A stretch of 64,000 bases of DNA from a virus, in IMG/VR virus record IMGVR_UViG_3300032053_000019, positions 1-64,000 of that record. One strand, given 5' to 3'. How positions within the stretch are numbered: the stretch's first letter is position 1; each line of letters begins with the position of its first letter. A program made the translations under genes and the position numbers. Of this stretch, positions 8,398 to 17,223 are shown one piece after another. A model generated the notes under the pieces. It had not been told where the DNA came from. It did not search any database and worked only from the letters and a program-made list of their open reading frames with translations.

Positions 8398-8898
8398 ATG
8401 ACGCAAACTGACTTCGTTAACTTCACAATTGATTGGGAGATGCTGGGCAAGCGGTTCGGCATCCTCAAGAATGAGGTCCTGCCTTATATGAAACGGACCT
8501 GGTTCGCAATTGCGGAGTATGGTCTCATGCGTATCCGTCAGTTGACTCCAGAGACGCATACGGGTACGGATCTCGCCGGCATGTGGGGCCTGGACTATTC
8601 AGTACGGGCGACAGTGACCTCGTTCATCATTCGTAACACCTATAAGAATAAGGATGTGCTAGTTTGGTTTGAAGAGGGCACCAGACCCCACAGGATACCG
8701 GTGGGCAAGTTTGGGTTCCTGCACTTCACTACGTATGAGGGGGATGAAGTGTATACAAAGAAGACAGTCATGCACCCAGGTACTCCCGCCTATTGGATGG
8801 CGACCAAGACGAAGGCCGATCTTCAGAGCAAACTTGACTCTTACATTCAGCAGACCTTTGTTCAGATTGACAAACTCATGGGCGAGGGGAGGAAGTAA
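8398..8898 (+). CDS. HK97 gp10-like tail completion protein
   Basis: A 166-residue protein with the late motif pattern of HK97 gp10-like proteins: an EEGTRPHRIP segment, a beta hairpin, then HPGTPAYWM before a C-terminal helix. These proteins sit at the head-tail joint and complete the neck. It overlaps the next start by one base (TAATG). Confidence 0.65.
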   Translation: MTQTDFVNFTIDWEMLGKRFGILKNEVLPYMKRTWFAIAEYGLMRIRQLTPETHTGTDLAGMWGLDYSVRATVTSFIIRNTYKNKDVLVWFEEGTRPHRIPVGKFGFLHFTTYEGDEVYTKKTVMHPGTPAYWMATKTKADLQSKLDSYIQQTFVQIDKLMGEGRK

Positions 8899-9332
8899 TG
8901 GCAAACTATTATGGATTCGGAGTCAAGGCAACAATTATTGCCAACATCGCCGCCTTGATCAAGCCGGGAATTGCCGGAGTGGTTTTTGTCGACTATCAAA
9001 GGGCATACGATACTGGGATCGGACCTGAGAAAATGCCTGGAGCTTTTGTGAACGATGTCGTTGAGGAAAAGGAAAAGATCCTTTCCAACGTCTTTAAGAA
9101 TAAAGTCCAGATTGGTGTGGTTGTGTGGACGAGGGCGGAAGCGGCCGAGAATCTCTGGACAAAGATGAATACTTTTGCCCAGGCGATCATCGCAAAGATT
9201 GATGCGGATCCTTCCATCGGCAACCAGGCATACTCGGCCACTTGCTCTAGAATCACTACGGACTCGGGAGCTAGACATCCGGTTGGGGTCTTTGTCATCA
9301 TTATTGAAGTTATTTACTTTTCGGCAACGTAA
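8898..9332 (+). CDS. Putative tail terminator or neck protein
   Basis: A 144-residue alpha/beta protein starting in the last base of the gp10-like gene. Size and gene order (after gp10-like, before the tail tube) match the tail terminator family, although residue motifs are not diagnostic. The following gene is similar in size, so the two may share the neck and terminator functions. Confidence 0.5.
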   Translation: MANYYGFGVKATIIANIAALIKPGIAGVVFVDYQRAYDTGIGPEKMPGAFVNDVVEEKEKILSNVFKNKVQIGVVVWTRAEAAENLWTKMNTFAQAIIAKIDADPSIGNQAYSATCSRITTDSGARHPVGVFVIIIEVIYFSAT

Positions 9333-9342
9333 GGAGAAGACA

Positions 9343-9771
9343 ATGTCTTTGAATAGGCGAAGTGTTTTAAGCAACCTTGCGTCCATCCTTGCTACCACCT
9401 CTGGGATTGCCACAGTGGTTCGAACCTACAGGGATATTGACATAACGAAGTATGCCTCTGCTGGACTTCCTTTGCTTGAACTTCAGGAACCAGAGGAGGC
9501 GCCTGATGAGGAGATGACTTCCATGATGCAGATCGCCTTCCTCGATATGAAGGCCAGGGTTTGGTTCATCACTTGGGGTGAGACCCCGACTTCAACCTAT
9601 GAGGCTCTGGTGCAGGCAATTCGGAATAAGATCGGAGCAAACTTTCGCCTCAATGAAACCGCTACCGGTTGTTGGGTGATCAATGTTACTAAGGTGGAGG
9701 GCGAAATGCCGCTCTTTCACTTTGATATATCGTTACGTCTTAAGTATTATCTGGATTTGAAAAATGCGTAA
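9343..9771 (+). CDS. Putative minor tail or tail terminator protein
   Basis: A 142-residue protein. ATG 9343 follows AAGGAGAAGACA; a longer in-frame start at 9175 lies inside the preceding gene and is rejected. The C-terminal part (GCWVINVTKVEG and FHFDISLRLKYY) has the strand pattern of tail terminator proteins. It lies immediately before the tail tube gene. Confidence 0.5.
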   Translation: MSLNRRSVLSNLASILATTSGIATVVRTYRDIDITKYASAGLPLLELQEPEEAPDEEMTSMMQIAFLDMKARVWFITWGETPTSTYEALVQAIRNKIGANFRLNETATGCWVINVTKVEGEMPLFHFDISLRLKYYLDLKNA

Positions 9772-9825
9772 GACAGAAATCTTTGAGGCAAGAACCTCCG
9801 AGATGATTAACTAAGGAGATAGACT

Positions 9826-10989
9826 ATGAATTGTGCAAGTGATTTAGCTTATGCGAATCAGGAAGAGGCCTATGCCATCCTTGAGACTAGTTGCGGAACG
9901 CTCAAGAAACCCACTACCGCCGATCGGATCTACACAGTTGGTCCGGTTGACTTTGGCCAGGAGCGAGAACTCTTGGAAGATATGCAGATCCGAGCCTCGG
10001 CATCACAGCTTCCTTCCATCCGGGCGAGACTTCTTACCGGAGACTTTAGCTTCACTACCTACGTGAAGCCTTCTGGTGTATTGGGTACTGCTCCTGAGCA
10101 CGCCAAGTTGTTTCGGTGCCTTATGGGCCTTGAAACACCCGATCCGGGAGTCAAGGTTGAGTACACTTTGCAGGATCAGTTGGACTCACTTTCCTTCTGG
10201 TGCAAGAAGGGACACACCGTCTTTGCCATGCGTGGTGCGACGATCGAGAGTGCGGAGTTCACGATTGCAGGCGATGCCATTGCTTCGATCCGGTGGTCGG
10301 GCAAGTTTATGGAACGCCTGTGGGCTGGCGAGACGCCTGCCTCGGATACCTGCGGAATTGGTAAGACGACTATCCAACTTCCTTCAAAGGGAGCCCAGAG
10401 ATACGTCGTTGGTATGTATGTGACGGTAGGCACTGATCACAATACCCAGGCTGGATATCTGTTGACCGGAGTCAACTACACAAACGACACCATTACGATC
10501 AGCCCCTCGCTGGTCACCAACCAGGGTGTCAATCCTACCATCTATCCGTTCTGGCCCGTCTCGACTGCTGAGGTGGGTGTCCCGGAGCATGGTAAACTGG
10601 GCATCGTCACAATCACGGGGCAGAATGCCATCGTGACGCAGGCTGTCTTGACGTTGACCAACAACATCAAGTACTATGACAATGAGAAGAACGATGCCTG
10701 GACGGCCGAGCGTTTCGGTCGGCCTGGGAAGAGACTTGCGGAAGGAACTCTCACAGTTTTCTTCCTCAAGCAGGGACCTAGCTATTTCTATCGGTCCGAC
10801 TATCGGATCACGGACGCCTTGATTATCCCTGTCGGCAATGTTGCTGGCAAGATCATGGAGATCAGCATTCCGTACGCCGAGTACAAAGCCCCGAAGATCA
10901 CTGGGACGGAAGAGTTCCAGCAGGAGATCGGGTTCAAGGCGGTCGCCTCGGCCACTTTGAATGACGAGATGAAGGTGACGTTTAAGTAA
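9826..10989 (+). CDS. Major tail (tube) protein
   Basis: A 387-residue protein, probably the tail tube subunit. It has a beta-rich phage-TTP-like pattern: DFGQERELLEDMQIRAS near the start, an RWSGKFMERLW segment, and long beta stretches to the end. Its GC-leaning, regular codon use looks like a highly expressed gene. Preceded by AAGGAGATAGACT, and followed by a strong hairpin and the tail assembly chaperone, the standard siphovirus order. Confidence 0.7.
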   Translation: MNCASDLAYANQEEAYAILETSCGTLKKPTTADRIYTVGPVDFGQERELLEDMQIRASASQLPSIRARLLTGDFSFTTYVKPSGVLGTAPEHAKLFRCLMGLETPDPGVKVEYTLQDQLDSLSFWCKKGHTVFAMRGATIESAEFTIAGDAIASIRWSGKFMERLWAGETPASDTCGIGKTTIQLPSKGAQRYVVGMYVTVGTDHNTQAGYLLTGVNYTNDTITISPSLVTNQGVNPTIYPFWPVSTAEVGVPEHGKLGIVTITGQNAIVTQAVLTLTNNIKYYDNEKNDAWTAERFGRPGKRLAEGTLTVFFLKQGPSYFYRSDYRITDALIIPVGNVAGKIMEISIPYAEYKAPKITGTEEFQQEIGFKAVASATLNDEMKVTFK

Positions 10990-11001
10990 GGAGAAAAAGG
11001 A

Positions 11002-11038
11002 TGGGAGGGGTCTGTGCGCTTTCCGACGGACCTCTCCT
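11002..11038 (+). other. Intercistronic hairpin after the tail tube gene
   Basis: A 12-bp stem with two G-U pairs: GGAGGGGTCTGT (11004-11015) pairs with ACGGACCTCTCC (11026-11037), with a 10-nt loop. No run of T follows, so it is more likely an mRNA stabiliser or RNase stop behind the abundant tube message, or a weak attenuator, than a full terminator. A 21-codon frame (11001-11066) with an AAGGAG site overlaps it. Confidence 0.6.
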
Positions 11039-11068
11039 CTCCTATCAATTTTACAAAGGAGTTTGATC

Positions 11069-11551
11069 ATGTCAGATGAAAAAAGAGCAACGGTTCAGGA
11101 GCTGATCTCAGCTATCCAGAAAGCCGGTAAGGCAGAGAAGGTAGTTGAGTTTCAGTACCCTTATGTCCCCAACGTGTTCCTCAGGATTTCCTATGCGTCA
11201 AAGCAACTCTTGAAGATGATCACCGAAGAGGCAAAGGAAAGTTTTTACAATGTTCAGACCAGACAGCAGGAAGATCGCCTCAACGATGAGAAGTTCAATC
11301 GTGCCGCCGCCCGAGAGTTACTCAAGGGATGGCGAGGCCTTACGATCAATGGGCTCAAGACTATCCTGGCTGGGCGTGGGGAGATCGTGGGTGATCCTGA
11401 GCAGGAAGTTACGTTCGACGAAGAGTTGGCCTTTACGATCATGGATGCGTCTCTGGAACTCCAGGCGTGGGTGATCAATGTGGCAACTAACGTAACCAAC
11501 TTTGCCAAGGTTGCCGAACGAAAAGCGGACGAACTAAAAAACTTGGCGTAG
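11069..11551 (+). CDS. Tail assembly chaperone, short form (gpG-like)
   Basis: A 160-residue, mostly helical protein between the tail tube and tape measure genes, the lambda gpG position. ATG 11069 follows AAAGGAGTTTGATC. The last codons read CTA AAA AAC TTG GCG TAG, so a canonical slippery heptamer lies four codons before the stop. This form should be the majority product and would coat the tape measure protein during assembly. Confidence 0.8.
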   Translation: MSDEKRATVQELISAIQKAGKAEKVVEFQYPYVPNVFLRISYASKQLLKMITEEAKESFYNVQTRQQEDRLNDEKFNRAAARELLKGWRGLTINGLKTILAGRGEIVGDPEQEVTFDEELAFTIMDASLELQAWVINVATNVTNFAKVAERKADELKNLA

Positions 11552-11916
11552 TTGCGGAGTGGCTGGCCAGAGATGCGAAAACTAAAAAAGATTGTAAGAC
11601 CTGCAGGCAATTGCGGGATGCTAGTTCATTTCTGGCCGGCGCACAAGTCCACATTGAAGGACTTGGTGATTGCACCACTTGTGAGATTACTCTCGCGCAA
11701 CCGAACGCCGACAATGAGATCATCCTTGAACTTTGGGATAGTCTACCAAAGAATTATGATGGATGGTCTGGCAACCTGGTAATTGGTGTGGATGATGTGA
11801 TGAAGATGTTTGAACTCTTGGATATACCGAAACGGTACTGGGATGACTACTATCTTCGTCTCGTCCACTTTCAAGAGGAACTGCTCCGCAACCGGAGAGA
11901 GAACGTGAAGAAGTAG
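11069..11916 (+). CDS. Tail assembly chaperone, -1 frameshift product (gpGT-like)
   Basis: A -1 slip at A AAA AAC (11536-11542) joins the first 158 codons to the open frame 11542-11916, giving a fusion of about 282 residues. The downstream frame has no stop back to the slip site and no ATG or well-placed ribosome site of its own, as expected for a shifted extension. The extension carries two CxxC pairs (CKTC and CTTC) and a helical C-terminus. The short-to-long ratio normally tunes tail assembly. The position directly before the tape measure supports the call. Confidence 0.8.
11536..11542 (+). promoter_or_regulatory. Programmed -1 ribosomal frameshift slippery site
   Basis: A AAA AAC in the reading frame of the chaperone gene, an exact X XXY YYZ heptamer. 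The zero-frame stop follows at 11549-11551, and the -1 frame is open for 124 further codons. Confidence 0.85.
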
Positions 11917-11986
11917 AGCATCGGGCAACCGCCTCCTCTAGAAAGAGGTGGGCTGATCAAGTGCACGCCCGCAGTTGAGGTAGACA

Positions 11987-14900
11987 GTGGCCGCCAAAAA
12001 GGATATCTTGGTCGTTCTGGAGTTCGACGATAAGGGCTCTTACAAGATCAAGAAAACGATCGGTGATGTCAGCACCATTCTGGCGAAGGCTGGAACCGAG
12101 GCAGGCAAGGCCGGTCAGGGATTTACCAAACTTAAGACGGATGCGACCGCCGCCGCCGGAGGTATGGATAAGCTAAAAGGCTCCTTCAAGTCCGGCATGC
12201 TTCAGATGGCCGCCGGTCTTGGATTGTGGACCGGTATGTCAAGTGTCCTTAGGGCACTCACCACCAACCTTAAAGATGTCGTTACTAAGGGACGCGAGTT
12301 TGACACTTCCTTTTCAAAAGTTTCGATCATGTTGAAGGGAACTGCCGAGGAGTCTGAGAAAGTCAAGATGTCTCTACTTCGTATGTCCCCTGCTTTAGGT
12401 TCTTCAGCTGAGAATGCCAGGACCTTGGGAATGTCCCTTCGAGAGTTTGCTGAGATACCTATTGCTGAGCACTTCAAGATGGTTGAGCAGGCGGCTATAC
12501 TTGCTACTTCTGCCTATACCACAAATGAGATCGCCATGGAGGCCTTAACCAGTGTGATCAAAGGTTTCCATTTGGAAACATCTCAGGCGTCCCAGGTTAG
12601 TGATGTCATGACTAAGGCCACGCAGTTGGAAAATGTCTCGTTTGAGGAGATCACCAAGACGATCCTCAAGTTGAGTTCAACCGCTTATCAAGCCGGTGTT
12701 GGTTTGGATGAACTCGTGGCGACCTTCCTTACCTTGACTCACACAGGAGTTGACTCTCAGACAGCCATGATGCAATTGAGGATGCTACTTCAAGGGATAA
12801 TGAAACCATCGGCCGGAGCAACCGCTGAAGCCAGGAAACTTGGACTCGAGTGGGGAGTTGCCGGAGTCAAGGCCCAGGGGTTCAGCAAGTGGCTATCCGA
12901 ACTCGGTCGGGTTACTCAGGGCAACTCGGCGATCCTTGACAATTTGTTTCAAGGTGGGCGTACTCTGGTTGGCGTGATCAACCTTGCCTCCACCGCCTCT
13001 AAGGAACTGACTAGTAACATTGGTGATCTCAGTACAGCCTTCAATGGTGGTAATGATGCTCAACGAGTCTTCCTTGAGCGCATGAAGACAGTCAACTTCT
13101 GGTTGAAAATGGCTGGTGAGTTATTCAATAAATTGAAAGTGGCAATCTGGGAAGGATTCACTGGTTCAATTACCAAGGGTGCTGGGTCTGCTGAGGAGAT
13201 GAAGAAGCGAATTGACGCATTGACTCAGAGTGTAATTACCACTGGACTTAGCATCGGTAAGGCAATTGGTGATGCGATCAAGTTCATAGTCAAGTTCAAG
13301 GATGAGTTGGTTCTGTTGTTTAAGGTCTGGTTGGCCTTTACTGTTGCCTCCAAGGCGGTCTCTTTCGGAAGACTATTGATGGCCGGGATAGAAACTGGAC
13401 TCACTACCATGCCCCGCCTTGCCGGAGCGATGAGTGGCATCACTGCCGCCTTGGGCACAGCAGTCGCCGCGTTAGCCGCCTTCGCCGCAGGTTGGAAGAT
13501 TGGTGAATGGCTTAGTGATGTGACCGGTCTGAAGAAAAAGATTCTCGAGATCGGTGACTGGGGAGCCGGAGCCGAGAATACGAAGCAACTAAAAGCCATG
13601 ACTGATCTAAAAGCCGCACTCCGGGATACTGGTGAGAGTGCTATTCAACTAAAGATCAAGTACGGTTCCTATAGTGCGGCACTAGAGGCAGTTAACAACG
13701 GGACTGAGAAATTGATCAAGGCAAAGGTGGAGGAGAAGAAGGCCTTAAGTGAGTCTTCCCAGGCGGCGGCAACTGCGGCAGAAGCCGAAACCAATCGCCT
13801 AGCTGGTTTGCGTGAGATGCTGAAGGGTTATGGTTACACTCTGAAGACAGAAGTTCAGGATCGTTATGACACACTAAAGCAGGGTCTTGCGGACTTCGGC
13901 GACCAGATGACCAAGATTGACTACGATCGTATGAAGAAAGAACTAAGGGAACTGGGCGCTGTATTAGGAAAGAATAGTCAAGCTCTCCTGAATCTCGGCA
14001 TACTGACCAAGACGGAAGTCTCCGTCGAAGTCATCAAGATTACAAAGGACTTCTGGGATCTGAAAAAGGAAATGGAAGCCGGCAACATCACTTGGGCAAA
14101 CTATCAAGCAGGAATTGATGCGATCAATGAGGCGTTGAAGAAATTAGATCCTACTCTTACTGCCACGCTAAACAATATGACCAAGGTGGCCGAAACTCCG
14201 CTTCCTTCGCCAAAGAAATGGAATCTTGAGGCCCCAGGACTTATGACTGAGGAACAGATGATGGGTCCTGCGGTTCAGTATCCCACTCCTCCTCCTCGAT
14301 ACTTTTCAGGATTTATGGACGAGAAGGCCGCTCTACTTGGAATACAAAGGGCAACTCAGTATAAATACAAACTCGTTGAAGTTGAGGAAGCCTATCGTTC
14401 ACTAAAGGCAACTGCCGACATCACTCACCAGGATGAAGTTACGGCGGTGACCATGATCGCCGATCTTTATCATCAGTTGGGTTTGACGGTTCCTAAGGAG
14501 TATCAGAAGATCATTGACAAGGCCGCAGAAGCCGCAAAGGGAATGAGTAGTGATATGATCAAAGGTTTCTCAGCTTTAGGCACTGCCTTGCAGGTCTTTG
14601 GTGACACTGCTGGCGAAAAGTTGAAACCACTAGTGACAGCGGCCGCCTCTGTTGCCGGACAGATAGCTTCCAGTTTGACCAGACAGTTTAATGAGATGGG
14701 TGGTAAAGGAAAGATGGACTTCAAGAATTTGAAGAAAGCCTTTAAGGAATTGAGTGGTGAACTGGCCGGTGCGTTGGGCGCCGCCTTGGGTGGATTGATT
14801 GGTGGAGGTGGAGCGAATACTTACGGAGGCATCGGAGCCGCGTTAGGTGGTGCTCTCGGTTCCATCCTCCCTGGTGTTGGTAATGTGATCGGATCGCTTG

Positions 14901-16459
14901 TTGGTGGACTCTTTGGTGGGTTGTTCAAGAAAAAGAAAACTGCCGAACAAAAGGCCGCCGAGGAACTGAAGAAGCAAGTTGACTCCGTGACCAAGTCGTA
15001 TAAGAGTTTGGGAGACATTACTGAGGCCACAGCGAAAAAGATTATTGATCTAACCAAGCAGTATAACAAACAAACCGCTACGATCATGACATTGACTGAT
15101 GTGATGAACGACGCCGGAATCTCAATGAAGAACCTTCAGGGTTATGTTACGAAGATGACTCAGGCACTCCGGGATATGGCAAGCGGAACAGTTGATGTAC
15201 AGAAGGGGATGGATGCAATAGGTTCAGCTTTCAACGCCTTGATCACCTGGGCACAAAAGTTTGATAAGGAGGGATCTAAGGCATTGGTCTCTTTCATGCA
15301 GTATCTCAGGAAGATCGGAGTAAGTATTGCTGAAGTGGATGACTATGTCTTTGGAGCCCTTGAGAAAGGTGCTGGTGGACTGAAGTCTATGGTTGAGTCG
15401 GTCGGCGGTTCAGGTTATAAGCAGTTGATCACCTATCGTGATGAGATAAAGACTTTGGGCGAAGAAGTTGATAAGTTGTCCATGTCTAAGATCTCTGAGC
15501 GGGCCGCCCAGCGTGAGTACCTCCAGAAAAAGGCCCAGTTGGAAGAGTTGCGGAAAAAGTATGACGATCTGAAAACTTCTCTGGCTTCTGGACTTGCTCC
15601 AGAGTTGGAGAGAGTTGGGCGCCTGACTGTGGCGATGTTTAGTTCGTTTATTCAGCAAGGTAAAAGTATGTCTGAAACCTTTGCTCTGATGGGGGACTCA
15701 CTGGTTGCACTTCGTGACAAATATACTGAGTTAGGTCTTACTGGTGGAGCCGCCATTGAGGATCTTTTCAAATTGGTTGATATACAAAAAGCGAATGAGG
15801 GATTGTTTGAGGGGCTTGAAGGAACAAGACAACTACTTAAGGCACTTGGTGATACTGGCTTCCTGACCGCCGAATCTCTGGCTGATCTTTCTACACAGGC
15901 TACCGGATATTATGACAAACTGATCTCGGCCGGATTAGATCCTAAACAAGCAATGGCGATGGTCTCTCCGACCCTATCTGATCTAGCTTATTATGCTGAA
16001 CAATATGGACTAAAACTTGATGCCGGAACGGAGATGTTAATTGCACAAGCAAAGTTGGCCGGTACTTGGAAAGATAGAGGCAAGGATATTAATGTAATAC
16101 TTGAGGAAGGGTTTAGTGATCTTATTGGTCGTGCTGATCGCCTCATCAAACTTGGTGAAGAGTCTCATGAGGATCGAAGGGGTAGAGAGACCTATGCTCA
16201 GCATGGGTTTGAGGGTACGGTGACAGGACCAAGAACATTCTATGTTGAACCTGGAGTGACCGAGGCGGTGAGGATCGGAAGACCGGGCAAGGTAGAGAGT
16301 GATGGATCCCAAGTTACCGTGATTGAAAAGAATGTGACCTTTGAACCGGTGATCATTCCTTTCAAGCATCTTCAGTCGTTAGTGATTGAGTGGGTTCAAA
16401 AGGCCAGTGCTGATGAACGAATCTTGGTACGGCCTCGGGCGGTTAGAGGGAGAGGATAA
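11987..16459 (+). CDS. Tail tape measure protein
   Basis: A 1490-residue protein, the longest gene seen. It begins with GTG preceded by a weak TTGAGG site. Residues about 70-380 match the TP901-type tape measure core (EFDTSFSKVS and SYAFAEIP-like helices, a GVDSQTAMMQLRMLLQGI segment). Hydrophobic Gly/Ala-rich stretches occur near 465-505 and 920-980, followed by basic coiled-coil segments. It sets tail length and is expected to help DNA entry. By the usual 1.5 angstrom per residue, the tail would be about 220 nm. It is one base short of overlapping fully with the next gene. Confidence 0.85.
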   Translation: MAAKKDILVVLEFDDKGSYKIKKTIGDVSTILAKAGTEAGKAGQGFTKLKTDATAAAGGMDKLKGSFKSGMLQMAAGLGLWTGMSSVLRALTTNLKDVVTKGREFDTSFSKVSIMLKGTAEESEKVKMSLLRMSPALGSSAENARTLGMSLREFAEIPIAEHFKMVEQAAILATSAYTTNEIAMEALTSVIKGFHLETSQASQVSDVMTKATQLENVSFEEITKTILKLSSTAYQAGVGLDELVATFLTLTHTGVDSQTAMMQLRMLLQGIMKPSAGATAEARKLGLEWGVAGVKAQGFSKWLSELGRVTQGNSAILDNLFQGGRTLVGVINLASTASKELTSNIGDLSTAFNGGNDAQRVFLERMKTVNFWLKMAGELFNKLKVAIWEGFTGSITKGAGSAEEMKKRIDALTQSVITTGLSIGKAIGDAIKFIVKFKDELVLLFKVWLAFTVASKAVSFGRLLMAGIETGLTTMPRLAGAMSGITAALGTAVAALAAFAAGWKIGEWLSDVTGLKKKILEIGDWGAGAENTKQLKAMTDLKAALRDTGESAIQLKIKYGSYSAALEAVNNGTEKLIKAKVEEKKALSESSQAAATAAEAETNRLAGLREMLKGYGYTLKTEVQDRYDTLKQGLADFGDQMTKIDYDRMKKELRELGAVLGKNSQALLNLGILTKTEVSVEVIKITKDFWDLKKEMEAGNITWANYQAGIDAINEALKKLDPTLTATLNNMTKVAETPLPSPKKWNLEAPGLMTEEQMMGPAVQYPTPPPRYFSGFMDEKAALLGIQRATQYKYKLVEVEEAYRSLKATADITHQDEVTAVTMIADLYHQLGLTVPKEYQKIIDKAAEAAKGMSSDMIKGFSALGTALQVFGDTAGEKLKPLVTAAASVAGQIASSLTRQFNEMGGKGKMDFKNLKKAFKELSGELAGALGAALGGLIGGGGANTYGGIGAALGGALGSILPGVGNVIGSLVGGLFGGLFKKKKTAEQKAAEELKKQVDSVTKSYKSLGDITEATAKKIIDLTKQYNKQTATIMTLTDVMNDAGISMKNLQGYVTKMTQALRDMASGTVDVQKGMDAIGSAFNALITWAQKFDKEGSKALVSFMQYLRKIGVSIAEVDDYVFGALEKGAGGLKSMVESVGGSGYKQLITYRDEIKTLGEEVDKLSMSKISERAAQREYLQKKAQLEELRKKYDDLKTSLASGLAPELERVGRLTVAMFSSFIQQGKSMSETFALMGDSLVALRDKYTELGLTGGAAIEDLFKLVDIQKANEGLFEGLEGTRQLLKALGDTGFLTAESLADLSTQATGYYDKLISAGLDPKQAMAMVSPTLSDLAYYAEQYGLKLDAGTEMLIAQAKLAGTWKDRGKDINVILEEGFSDLIGRADRLIKLGEESHEDRRGRETYAQHGFEGTVTGPRTFYVEPGVTEAVRIGRPGKVESDGSQVTVIEKNVTFEPVIIPFKHLQSLVIEWVQKASADERILVRPRAVRGRG

Positions 16460-17223
16460 TGACCAACTGCACATTTATGTATAGTAACAAGTGGGATCTC
16501 GCCACGCTGACTCCTAGTACGGAGAACCCCCTCTTCCCAGCGATCAATACCCAGCATCGGTGGCACACTAGAACCTGGAGAAGTATTGACAACACCGGTA
16601 CGTTGACGGAGTCCATTGTAGCCGACTTTGGCACCTCTCCTCCAGCGATACAAGCCTTCGCTATAAAAAAGCATAACTTCTCACCTTCGGCGGTGGTTAG
16701 CATTCAAGCCGATGATGATCCTGCTTTCGGGAGCCTGTCCATTGATGTTATCGTTCCAGTTGCCGAACTCATGGCTTACTTTTGGTCGGCACCACAAACT
16801 CCCTATCAATACTGGCGGGTGCTGATCGTTGATATCGCACCGGTAGCGGCCTACTTGGAGATCGGACGGATCTTCCTTGGTCCCTACCTCAGTCCGTCAA
16901 TTAATATGTCCATTGATTATAAAAAGTCGACCGAGGATCCGTCGGACGTGATGTTTTCCTCTGGTGGGCAGATCGTTACCAATCAGAAAACTCGCTACCG
17001 CACTATGGACATGAAGTTCGAAAATCTGCCCGCGGTCGATGCTGACAACTTTGATGCGATGTTTCTAGATCGTGGTATCGGACGAGAATTCTTTTTCACT
17101 CGAGACCGGGATCTCCCTTCCACCACGACCTGGTATGTCCGGTTTTCATCCAAACCCACCATTGAGCATGTCTTCGGAGAGGTATACTTCAATGCTTCCT
17201 GTTCGATTGAGGAGTTAAGATAG
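16459..17223 (+). CDS. Distal tail protein-like
   Basis: A 254-residue beta-rich protein directly after the tape measure gene, overlapping its last base. The pattern (GTSPPAIQAFAIKKHNFS, a middle YWRVLIVD strand, a C-terminal strand set) resembles proteins that form the ring at the tail tip. The next gene overlaps by one base. Precise class (Dit or similar) is inferred from order. Confidence 0.6.
   Translation: MTNCTFMYSNKWDLATLTPSTENPLFPAINTQHRWHTRTWRSIDNTGTLTESIVADFGTSPPAIQAFAIKKHNFSPSAVVSIQADDDPAFGSLSIDVIVPVAELMAYFWSAPQTPYQYWRVLIVDIAPVAAYLEIGRIFLGPYLSPSINMSIDYKKSTEDPSDVMFSSGGQIVTNQKTRYRTMDMKFENLPAVDADNFDAMFLDRGIGREFFFTRDRDLPSTTTWYVRFSSKPTIEHVFGEVYFNASCSIEELR

Noticed and set aside
11001-11066. 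A 21-codon gene after the tail tube
   Set aside because: It has an AAGGAG site but lies wholly over a strong hairpin and is too short to support; noted only within the hairpin entry.
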